A DNA stretch of 64,000 nucleotides from Dactylorhiza incarnata. Lineage: Eukaryota; Streptophyta; Magnoliopsida; Asparagales; Orchidaceae. Shown piece after piece: positions 11,560 through 21,503 of the stretch. A model generated the notes under the pieces. The model worked only from the letters and a program-made list of their open reading frames with translations, had not been told where the DNA came from and made no database searches. A program made the translations under genes and the position numbers. The DNA lies in contig JAWHQI010000005.1 in NCBI GenBank assembly GCA_033032865.1, positions 8,146,001 to 8,210,000 of the forward strand. Direction: 5' to 3'. Position 1 is the first letter of the stretch. Every line of letters begins with the position of its first letter.

Positions 11560-12075
11560 ACTATACCAGTCTTATACTTAAACCACGAGCCTACCGCTCG
11601 CTAGACTACACTAGTCTTATATTTAAACTACGAGCCTACCGCTCGCTAGACTACACTAGTCTTATATTTAAACCACGAGTCTACCGCTCGCTAGACTACA
11701 CTAGTCTTATCTTTAAACTACGAGCCTACCACTCGCTAGACTACACTAGTCTTATATTTAAACTACGAGCCTACCGCTAGCTAGACTACACTAGTCTTAT
11801 ATTTAAACTACGAGCCTACCGCTCGCTAGACTACACTAGTCTTATATTTAAACTATGAGCCTACCGCTCGCTAGACTACACTAGTCTTATCTTTAAACTA
11901 CGAGCCCACCGCTCGCAGGACTATCCCAGTCCTTCCTTATAACCCGAGCCTACCGCTCGCAGGACTATCCCAATCCTTCCTTATAACCCGAGCCTACCGC
12001 TCGCAGGACTATCCCAGTCCTTCCTTATAACTCGAGCCTACCGCTCGCAGGACTATCCTAGTCCTTCCTTATAAA
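11560..12075. repeat. 45-bp tandem array with a 44-bp variant block
   Basis: About seven 45-bp units (CCTACCGCTCGCTAGACTAC ... ACGAG) run to about 11905. About four 44-bp units with altered sequence (GCAGGACTATCCCAGTCC core) then run to about 12075. The two subfamilies sit in separate blocks, which suggests two rounds of local amplification. Confidence 0.9.
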
Positions 12076-12079
12076 ATGT

Positions 12080-13000
12080 TCTGGTTTGGGATGGAAGTTA
12101 ACTTGTCATGTTCTCCTACTTAACTAGTCGTGTCTATAATTTAGTTGATCTTAGAAGCTTTAGGGTTAGCCTTGGACTTCCGGAGGGTTACCCGGTGAGG
12201 GGCTCGCAGCGGTACTGGGAAGTGTGGAGGGCTGACACCCCGAACTTCCTCTTCCCAAGGCACTTAATCTTGTGGGTATCTACCCATTTTTACTTGATCC
12301 CAATTATCCTCTCCAATTACATTAAATCTATAAGATGAGTTAAACTCGGCTCCTAGGAGTGGGGGAGTTCTTTTGAACTCCAACACCACCAATTGTGACC
12401 GGGTGCTAACTCTCCCGTCGTCACATTCTAAGATCGAGTTCACTTCTTCACCGAGGAACTGCACACATTCAATTAGCATTCTCAACCTTACTTGGACCCA
12501 CACTCCTATTCTTCGTCATCCTTAATCCAGGGTTTGCCTTAGATATTTCTCGACTTCTCCCTTGAGTATTTACCTTAAAATGGCTCACCCGGCTAAGGGT
12601 AGTTTTACTTCCATACAATTGTTTAACACTGATGAGTTGTGTGTGGGGCCCTTGATGAGGTCTAACCTCCTTTTCATAACACTGTAAACTCTTACACTTA
12701 TAGCTTGCTAAACGCACCCCAATCCTTATTTCCCAAGATGGCCTTAGAGATGCTCTCCCTAATAATCTGAGTCTTCATAATATTCAAAGAGTTAATAACT
12801 CTATGTGTGAAGGCCAGTGGTGGTCTAAATCTTATAAGTCAGTTTTACCATTCGCAGACCAAAATAAGATTGAGCTAGATTTGACTCCTATGTGCGATCT
12901 TGATCACATCATATCCAAACGAGTTCCAATTATTACCATAGGTTCGCAACGAGTAGTGATCTAACAACCTCAAATCCTAACTTCATAAATTTTCTAGGGA
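12080..13000. other. Unique part of the 8.2 kb unit
   Basis: No repeats and no convincing open frames were seen. The sequence is AT-rich with short open stretches only. Confidence 0.5.
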
Positions 13001-14645
13001 ATCTTTAATCATAGTTTCTATTAAAATAGGAGATGTGCAAATAGAGATTTATACATCAAGTATCAACTAATGATCTCCATAAATTCTGATAAATTCACTG
13101 TAACATAATAATGGTCTGAAAATCTCAAAACCTAAGTTTTACATTTTTCCAAGGAATATTTAATCATAATCTCTAATTAAAATAAATGGGGTGCAAATAG
13201 GAATTTACACATCAAGTAGTAGATTATGACCTCAATAAATTTTGGGAAAATTACCATAGCATATTACTGGTCTAAAAACACCAAATCCTGAATTTCACAT
13301 TTTTAACAGGAATATTTGACCATAATTTTTATTTAACATAAATGGGGTGCAAATAGGGATTTACACATCAAGTAGTAGATTATGACCTCAATAAATTCTG
13401 GGAAAATTATCATAGCACATTACTGGTCAAAAAACAGCAAATCCTGAATTTCACATTTTTAACAGGAATATTTGACCATAATTTCTATTTAACATAAATA
13501 GGGTGCAAATAGGGATTTACACATCAAGTAGTAGATTATGACCTCAATAAATTTTGGGAAAATTACCATAGTACATTACTGGTCTAAAAACACCAAATCC
13601 TGAATTTCACATTTTTAACAGGAATATTTAACCATAATTTCTATTTAACATAAATGGGGTGCAAATAGGGATTTACACATCAAGTAGTAGATTATGACCT
13701 CAATAAATTCTGGGAAAATTACCATAGCACATTACTGGTCTAGAAACACCAAATCCTGAATTTCACATTTTTAACAGGAATATTTGACCATAATTTCTAT
13801 TTAACATAAATGGGGTGCAAATAGGGATTTACACATCAAGTAGTAGATTATGACCTCCATAAATTCTGGGAAAATTACCATAGAATATTACTGGTCTAAA
13901 AACACCAAATCCTGAATTTCACATTTTTAACAGGAATATTTGGCCATAATTTATATTTAACATAAATGGGGTGCAAATAGGGATTTACACATCAAGTAGT
14001 AGATTATGACCTCAATAAATTCTGGGAAAATTACCATAGCACATTACTGGTCTAAAAACACCAAATCATAAGTTTCACATTATTCCAAGGAGTATTTACC
14101 CTTAATTTTCATTTATTACATTTGATGTGCGTATAAGGGTTTACACTACAAATGCTATGTTAAGACTTCAATAAATTCTGGGAAAATTATTATAGCACAA
14201 TATTGGTCTAAAAACACCAGATCCTAAGTCTCATATTATTACAAGAAGTATTTACCCTTAATTATCATTTATTACATTTGGTGTGCGTATAAGAGTTTAC
14301 ACTACAAGTGCCATGTTAAGACTTCAATAAATTCTGGGAAAATTATTATAGCGCAATATTGGTCTAAAACACCAGATCCTAAGTCTCATATTATTCCAAG
14401 AAGTATTTACCCTTAATTATCATTTATTACATTTGGTGTGCGTATAAGGGTTTACACTACAAGTGCTATGTTAAGACTTCAATAAATTCTTGGAAGATTA
14501 TTATAGCACAATATTGGTCTAAAAACACCAGATCCTAAGTCTCATATTATTCCAAGAAGTATTTACCCTTAATTATCATTTATTACATTTTGTGTGCGTA
14601 TAAGGGTTTACACTACAAGTGCTATGTTAAGACTTCAATAAATTC
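13000..14645. repeat. 156-bp satellite-like tandem array, about 10.5 copies
   Basis: The marker ATAAATTCTGGG recurs near 13079, 13235, 13391, 13547, 13703, 13859, 14015, 14172, 14327, 14482 and 14638, a period of 155-157 bp. The first seven copies share GGGGTGCAAATAGG. The last four have a different half (GTGTGCGTATAAGGG), so there are two subfamilies. Confidence 0.95.
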
Positions 14646-14939
14646 CACAACTTCAGAGGGTGAGGTACCTCATCCTCACCAATTCACAACCATAGCTTCA
14701 AGGGCACCTAATGGAGCAAATGGCCCAAAATCACCTTTTTTTTCCCATTTTTGCTAAAAGCACCCCAATTTCCCTACACCCTTAAGTCCAAAGCTTCAAT
14801 CTGAAGCTCAGAGAAATCCACACATGCACATGAGTTGAATTCACAACTAGAGGTGGTTGATATCATGCCTAAGGCATGGAAAATTAATCAAGGCATTTGC
14901 ACGAGCCCAAGTCACTAAACGCACCGGATACACTTTCAT

Positions 14940-15870
14940 ACATGTCTCTCTAATAGTGACCTAGAAGGAGCTACACTTGACCAAATGTCATGAACTCGGT
15001 GGCATCTTAAAGGTAACCTAAAGGGCTACAACATTCATGTTGGTTACAATATTCAGAAATGAGTTTAACCTAGGTGAATTCAACATACAAGTGTTGTACA
15101 AAATGTTTTACACAGCAAAACATTATTATAGACATGTCACACCAAAAATGACATAGAGAGATCTATACTTAACCAAATGGCATGAAATCAGTGGCATTTT
15201 AAAGGTAACCTAAAGGGCTACAATGTTCATGTTGGTTACAAAATTCAGAAATGAGTTTAACCTAGGTGAATTCAACATGCAAGTGCTGTACAAAATGTTT
15301 TACACAGCAAAACACTATTATAGACATGTCACACCAAAAATGACATAGAGAGAGCTATACTTAACCAAATGGCATGGAATCAGTGACATTTTAAAGGTAA
15401 CCTAAAGGGCTACAATGTTCATGTTGGTTACAATATTCAGAAATGAGTTTAACCTAGGTGAATTCAACATGCAAGTGCTGTATAAAATGTTTTACACAGT
15501 AAAACACTATTATAGACATGTCACACCAAAAATGACATAGAGAGAGCTATACTTAACCAAATGGCATGAAATTAGTGGCAATTTAAAGGTAACCTAAAGG
15601 GCTACAATGTTCATGTTGGTTACAATATTCAGAAATGAGTTTAACCTAGGTGAATTCAACATGCAAGTGCTGTACAAAATGTCTTACACAGCAAAACACT
15701 ATTATAGACATGTCACACCAAAAATGACATAGAGAGAGCTATACTTAACCAAATGGCATTAAATCAGTGGCATTTTAAAGGTAACCTAAAGGGCTACAAT
15801 GTTCATGTTGGTTACAATATTCAGATATGAGTTTAACCTAGGTGAATTCAACATATAAGTGTTGTACAAG
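14940..15870. repeat. 192-bp tandem array, about 4.8 copies
   Basis: GTCACACCAAAAATGACATA recurs at 15136, 15328, 15520 and 15712, exactly 192 bp apart, with partial units at both ends. The copies are nearly identical. Confidence 0.95.
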
Positions 15871-18425
15871 ATAATTGACATAACAAGTACCTATATATAT
15901 AATTAAAATGGTGCCTAAAGGGGAAATATTAAACAACCTAGAAATTATGGGCCCCAAAAATTTCCAACATACCCAAAAGTGATGCATTTAGTCATATCAT
16001 ATGCATGGACCATATCTCATTGTCAAGTAGTGAGCCATTAGAGAGAGATCCATCAAATTCCACTTTTATGCTAAATGCACCCCATTTTTCCATACACTAT
16101 TTTGCTTGCATGAGAAAAATCCCAATCATGCACATGCCAAAATTGTCTGGGATTTTTACTAGATCCATGTCATGGCCTAATGGATCCCCCACCAAAGACT
16201 TGAGGTCTTTAAGGATCTTATACCCACTTAATTTCCTCATGCATGAATAATTAAATTATTACCAAAACTATAGAAAAAGATTATCCAAAAATTCTCATTT
16301 TTGGTCAGGGGCTGTATTTGGGCATGACACATGCATGTTTAAAATCTCAGCCTAATTGGAGTTGTAGAACTCCCTAAATTAATTATTTTGTGCCAAGGGC
16401 ACTCTATGTACACAGTCCACTTAAATCATTACTGAGGGAGCTACAGGTCACCAAATGACCTGATTTTAATTCCTATGTAAAGTAGACTCAGAGGTCTACA
16501 AGTTTTGTCTCAGGGCATTTTTTGAATTTTGGCCTCTAAGGGCTTCAAATCCAGTCTACAAGGTCGGGCTAATAAGTGTGACAGATTTCATGAATACATA
16601 TAAAATTAAAATGTGGCCTGCGTTTAACCGATCTCCCAGATCCAACGGCCATGGGTCGTCTTCCCCGATGAGCCAACCGCCCAGATTTCACACGCCTGGG
16701 CCGTCTTCTCTGGCCATTTCCCAGCAACCTGCAGCACCCCACCGCCGGCCACCGCCTCCACCACCTCCGTTGAGGTGGTGGCTAACGCCAGGCGGCGACA
16801 CGGCCACCGGAGATGGCCTCTCCGGCGATCCCGAGCAAGAAGAAAAGCTCGAGAAATCTCCCACTATCTCACATGGAATCGTGCTCCTTTGATCCCGATA
16901 TCTCTCCTAGATGGGTCTAGAATCTAGCACAGATGGAGGGGGGAAGGAACTTGCCTTGATCGGGCTTGATCTTGAAGAAGAACGAGAAGTGCCATGGCCG
17001 AATCCTCCATTAGAGCACCTTGCCGATCTCCCAATTCAGCATCATTTCCTTCACTTCAAAGCTCCATTCCAACTCCTCTCAGGCTTCTAAAGCTGATGGT
17101 GAGCTCAGTTGAGAGGGATGGGGAGTATTAAGTGGGTTGCCATTAAGGCATTTTCGGCCAGCTCCTTGGCCGCCCCTTCCAGCCAATGGAACTCCATCCC
17201 CACTGCCCCAAACTGAGGGAAATTACTCCCCCAGCCTAGAGGAGAGCTTAGGGAATGCAAAGGGGGTGCCATTTGGCACCCATCCCCTAAATTCCTCCTC
17301 TTTGTTTCCTTGTCTTCTTCCTCCAATTTTGACACTTGGACAAAGCCTCCTTTTTCTCCAATTTCGAATTTCCAGCATGCTAATGGTCTGGTCACCATGT
17401 GGGCTGACCAATTGAGTCATGGGATTGGGCTAAGTCTACTTGATTTAAGCTTTGGGCTCATTTGACTCAAATATGCCAATTTGGGGATTTTTGGGTTTTG
17501 GGCTTGACTCAAGCTCACACCACTTAATATGACTGGACCACATTATTGTCTTGGACCCTATGGACCCATTCCAAGAGGAATTGAGTTATGCTGGGGTCAT
17601 ATGGGGCTTGGTTGCACTTATTTACCTCATAGGGGCAAATTGGGTATTTTAGTGATTTAGCCCTAATCCTCTAAGATTGAATGTGCACTTTGGCTCATAT
17701 AGGTCTCATTTAATCCCCTTAGTGTTTAGGGGTGATCAATTTGATCACAGTAGGTCAATTGGAGATCAATTTGGGCTTTTAGCACATTTAGGTCAATTTG
17801 GGGTTTTTTAGAAATTGGCCCAATTTTCCCAAATTGATGGCCCTAGGATGGGGCTCTTGGGTCCATTAGGTCTCACATACTGCCCTTGGTACTTTAGGAA
17901 GGGCTGAGCTAAATCAATTTGGCCAACTGAGGCCAATTGGACCATAAATGGCATGAGTTGTAATTTAGGGCAATTTGGTACTTTAGCCTATTTTCCAAAA
18001 TTGACTTGTCCCATGGGTCCAATGTGGACCCACTAGACTCCCTAAATGATCTTGGGGGTGTTAGGGATGATCAATTTGATCACATTGAGTCAATTGAAGG
18101 TTAATTGAAGGGAATTAGTTCAATTTGGCCAAATTGGGGTTTTTGGTAATTGACCCAACTTTCCCAAAATTGGTCAATTCCAATTGGTCCATTTTGTCTC
18201 ATTAGTCTATCTTAGTGTTAAGGAAGGGTTTGATGTGGTCAATTTATCATTTAGGAGCTAGATATCAAGTCTTAAGCTTTGGGCTCAATTTGGCTATTTG
18301 CACACCAAGGTGATTTTTACCAATTCACCTTGGTTCTTAGGGCCATTTTGGCCTCTTAGAGCTATGCCATGTCCTTTTCAAGACAAGGTGCATCTTAGGT
18401 GTCTAGTTGTTTTGAAGATGTTACA
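15870..18425. other. 3' part of the 8.2 kb unit
   Basis: A GC-rich patch (about 16600-17100, with CCACCTCC/GGAGGTGG inverted repeats near 16760) is followed by a long stretch rich in short CAATTTGG/CCAAATTG motifs. The minus-strand sequence at 62583-64000 matches the 16990-18425 part, so this is the conserved end of the unit. Open frames here are short and low in complexity. Confidence 0.6.
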
Positions 18426-18430
18426 CCAGT

Positions 18431-18671
18431 CATCTGGACGACACAGCTCCCAGTCGTCTCGACGACACAGCTCCAAGTCGTCTCGACGACACAGCTCCCA
18501 GTCGTCTCGACGACACAGCTCCCAGTCGTCTCGACGAAACAGCTCCCAGTCGTCTCGACGACACAGGTCACGATCTCGACGATACAGCTTGCCTCTCGAC
18601 GACACAGGTGATCATCACGACGATACAGCCCTTGATCCTTTTATCCACTCTTTAGGGGCTGGACTCCAACA
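18431..18671 (-). repeat. copia-1 5' LTR, outer part
   Basis: It continues the LTR interrupted at 10215 after the CCAGT duplication. It holds the 24-bp array (18442-18565) and ends CCAACA, directly followed by the AAACA duplication at 18672-18676. It preserves the original TGTTGG LTR start that the left LTR has lost. Confidence 0.9.
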
Positions 18672-18676
18672 AAACA

Positions 18677-19584
18677 AATGTTTGAATTTTGTGCTCTTAT
18701 TATCAGCGCTTGCCTAGTTTTTTATATTATTCATTGTCATATTAGTGTAATGCACCTCTATAGCTTCATTTTGAGGTTTCATACAGAGGTTGCAGAATAA
18801 TGTGGCATATCGTTCATAACGCGATTCCAAGATTAAAATGATGTGCATACTTATTTTTTCTTAACATCAATAACTACTAATATTGATTTACCATAATCTT
18901 AAATTATATTACATGTACATATTACAATTTGTGTGACCTTTGGAGCTATATAGGAAGATTCAAAGTGCGTGACTTGCAAAAATATGTTAAGTCACTCAAC
19001 AATATTTATATACTATTGCTTCATAATTTTTTGAAGGAGGTTATAAACTAAAATGATTTGTTTAATTTGATTGTGCATGGGGAAATTCATTTTGTGGGAT
19101 ATATCAATGTAATTGTCTTAATGAAAAATATTTTGAAAGTTTTGTATTTGTAAGAGAACAATGGACTTTTATCTTATATTTTATTAGATTTTGTTGATGG
19201 TTAGATAGTTTTGAATTTTTAAAAAAAACTATGAATTATTATCTTAAATTTTATTGATTTATTTTGATGGTTAGATATTGTTGTATGTACTAAAAAAATT
19301 AAAATTTGGCCTGATTATATTCATTGGGCAACAAATATTATTTTGTTGGGTTGTTATTATTTATGAGCTACGAATAGCCATTCACGGGATGCTTATATAA
19401 ATGCCCTAAAAATATTGCATGACATAAAAAACAGTGCATATATGGATCATAAATATTGTCCAAAAAAATTTTTACGAGAACAAAATAAAAAACATACATG
19501 TTTAATTTCATGTCGCTCTACCATTATGACTTCATTCAAAAGTTGCAAGAATCAACTACAAAGTAAAACAAATATATTCTTAGT
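18677..19584. other. AT-rich intergenic sequence
   Basis: This is host sequence just outside copia-1 and was contiguous with about 4349 before insertion. I see nothing recognisable in it. Confidence 0.5.
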
Positions 19585-20015
19585 AAATACAAGCATCTCC
19601 GCACGAGCTTCGCCCACACTCGATGTTCTCAGGCGGGCTTTGCCCGCATCCAGCCGACCTCCGCCAGCATGCGCTCGTGCTCTCTGCTTGCACAACAGAT
19701 GGAATATGTCGCGACAGTGGGGTGCGAGTAGCGAGCACGGGCTTCATGCGGGTGAAGCCCGCATGAATGTGGGGGAAGTTCGCCGGAAAGCACTCTGCCC
19801 GAAAGCACTCTTTTTTGTTTGTGTCAAGCTGGGGGCGCGAACCAGGGGAGAAGGATCGCTCGAATGCGTTGCTCCGATTTCGAAGGTTGAAGAATGTGGA
19901 ATGCCTTATCTCATTGGTTCTTCTTCTCCGGCCCAGCGCATCGAGGGCTCGCATCCAAGTAAACTGTTGGACGGAGGCACCCGCAAGTCGAACGCACAAA
20001 CCCCACGCACGCTAC
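19585..20015. other. GC-rich island in AT-rich DNA, possible organellar insert
   Basis: A block of about 430 bp is sharply more GC-rich than both flanks. It contains short inverted repeats such as GGGCTTCATGCGGGTGAAGC and GGCGGGCTTTGCCCGC, a style common in plant mitochondrial intergenic DNA. Open frames of 139 and 207 codons on opposite strands overlap here, but neither shows a known domain. A nuclear copy of mitochondrial DNA is my guess. Confidence 0.3.
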
Positions 20016-20040
20016 GTTGCATTTCAAATAACAATTAATT

Positions 20041-20405
20041 AAAATACTCAAACTTTGTTATGGTTGAAGTGAATATCAATAACATAATGAAGTTGTAAGA
20101 AATATTTACTCAAAAAGCTGAAGAAGATATTAAAAGAACCAAGAAATGCACGTAAAGTTCATAAAAATTCTAATCTTTCGAATAAGTAAAATGACAAAAA
20201 AACACCGGTCATTACAATTATAGAGCGAGCCTTGTTCTTTGAAGTGTTTGACTTGACCACATTATCCTCGTCTGAGTCAAACCTCTCCAAATCTCTCCTT
20301 GCTTGGTGGCATCATAATCTCTAGCACTTCTATCCCAAGAGAGTAGACCTTCAAACATCCTCCCCTTATCTAAATGTGCACCCAACTTTTCTTCTTTATT
20401 CCGTT
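20041..20405. other. Intergenic sequence left of gypsy-1
   Basis: No gene is supported. It ends with the CCGTT target duplication at 20401-20405. Confidence 0.5.
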
Positions 20406-21448
20406 TGTACAACCCTCATATTTTTCGAGTCGGTGTGACCCGACCCGGGTGAGGCCGAGACAGTGAAGGTAACCGAAACGGGCAAAACGACAGCGTCGAA
20501 ACGGTCGAGACCGGTTAAGGCAAAAAGAGGCAGTGGGAGAAGCGGAGGGAGCACCCGCTCCCCCGACTCCCTTCGGGCGATTGGGAGGAGTCTTCCCACT
20601 CGCCCGGTCTTCTTTGGGCGAGTGGGAGGAGCCTCCCACTCGCCAACCCTCTTTGGGCGAGTGGGAGGGGCTCTCCCACTCACCGGCCCTATGTAGGGGG
20701 AGTGGGAGGAGCTCTCCCACTCGCCGGGTGAGTGGGATAGGTCCTCCCACTCACCGCCCCCTTTGGGCGAGTGGGAGGGGCCCTCCCACTCGCCGGGCGA
20801 GTGGGAGAGGCCCTCCCACTCGCCGGCCCCCTTTGGGGGCGAGTGGGAGAGGCTCTCCCACTCGCCGCCCCCTTTGGGCGAGTGGGGGGGATCCTCCCAC
20901 TCGACCGGCATCCTTAGGGGAGGCAGGCAGGACCTCCCGTGAGGGGGGGAGTGGGCACCTCGAACCCTACTCGCCCCTCCTCCTGCGTTGACTGTTCAGG
21001 GTCATGGTCGGACTGCGGATAGCAAGATTTTGGCTATCCGCAGTCCAATTTTGGCTATTCGCAGTCCATCTTTGGGAAAGTCTATAAATAGACCCCCATG
21101 GGCACCTTGGGAAGGGTTGGTCTCGACCCCCCCCCCCCCTTTTTACGCGTGAGCAAGCACTACCCCTCCCCCTCCCCTTGTCGTTGAAGGTGGTCGGTGA
21201 GGTGATCCTTAGTGCCCTCTAGGGTGCCCAAGCTCAGCATTGGCTTGGGAGGGGAAGTTCTGAGTGAGCTTTCGGGTATGTGGTGGGACCTCCACGCTGA
21301 AGCTTAAGGGGTCTGTCTCTAGACTCCGGTTGTCATCAAGGTCAAGTCTCCTAGTTCCAAGTAACCGGTCAAGGGTCTAGGCTTAGGTCAAGTAAGGGTT
21401 AGTCGCAACCCACTTTCGAACGCTGAAACCGGGTAACTGGTTTCAACA
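20406..21448 (+). repeat. gypsy-1 5' LTR
   Basis: It starts TGTACAACCC and ends GGTTTCAACA. A hairpin-rich block (20570-20910) lies upstream of a TATA box (GTCTATAAATAGAC near 21080). A C-run of about 13 follows the TATA region. Compared with the 3' LTR it keeps a 38-bp segment near 20490 that the other has lost between GCAAAA repeats. Confidence 0.93.
20570..20910. repeat. Array of GC-rich inverted repeats in the gypsy-1 5' LTR
   Basis: GGCGAGTGGGAG alternates with its complement CTCCCACTCGCC every 20-25 bp, giving about eight possible hairpins with 10-12 bp stems. The same array is in the 3' LTR (28890-29215). Long arginine/proline-rich open frames on both strands here are by-products of this repeat. 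Confidence 0.9.
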
Positions 21449-21450
21449 TT

Positions 21451-21468
21451 CTGGTGCGGTGAGCGTGG
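21451..21468 (+). other. gypsy-1 primer binding site
   Basis: CTGGTGCGGTGAGCGTGG begins two bases inside the 5' LTR. The same TGGTGCGGTGAGCGTGG is at the matching place in gypsy-2. It should pair with a tRNA 3' end of the form CTCACCGCACCA; I could not name that tRNA. Confidence 0.75.
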
Positions 21469-21503
21469 AAGCGACTAGTTCGGAAAACCCTGAGCCAAGT
21501 CTC

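Larger units (their letters stand above)
10216..18425 (+). mobile_element. 8,210-bp non-coding TG...CA unit: probable giant solo LTR
   Basis: It starts TGTAAGACCCTC, ends GATGTTACA and is flanked on both sides by the 5-bp duplication CCAGT (10211-10215 and 18426-18430). TG...CA ends and a 5-bp duplication are the marks of an LTR element or solo LTR. The ends resemble those of some long gypsy LTRs (Tekay/Del-like, from memory). I see no second copy of either terminus inside, no primer site and no polyprotein. A single LTR is therefore the simplest reading; a large retrotransposon derivative without coding capacity is the alternative. Three separate tandem arrays make up much of its length. Orientation is given by the TGTAAGACCC end. 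Confidence 0.75.
4350..18671 (-). mobile_element. copia-1: Ty1/copia retrotransposon interrupted by an 8.2 kb insertion
   Basis: A 3' LTR (4350-5296), purine tract, pol and gag on the minus strand, an initiator-Met primer site and a 5' LTR are all present in order. The 5' LTR is split: 9448-10215 and 18431-18671. Both outer edges carry the 5-bp duplication AAACA (4345-4349 and 18672-18676), which proves the two halves belong to one insertion. The Gag and polyprotein style (RKLVNLKYKEG block, CFYCKKKGHYIKDC knuckle) resembles the Tork/Tnt1 group. Several stops and a frameshift show it is dead. Confidence 0.9.

Noticed and set aside
16578..16892. 104-codon Pro-rich frame in the 8.2 kb unit
   Set aside because: Low-complexity CCACCTCC-rich sequence with no domain. 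It lies within a non-coding mobile unit.
20370..20991. Long Pro/Ser/Arg-rich open frames on both strands in the gypsy-1 5' LTR (and 28570-29341 in the 3' LTR)
   Set aside because: They are translations of the hairpin array and change frame between the two LTRs.
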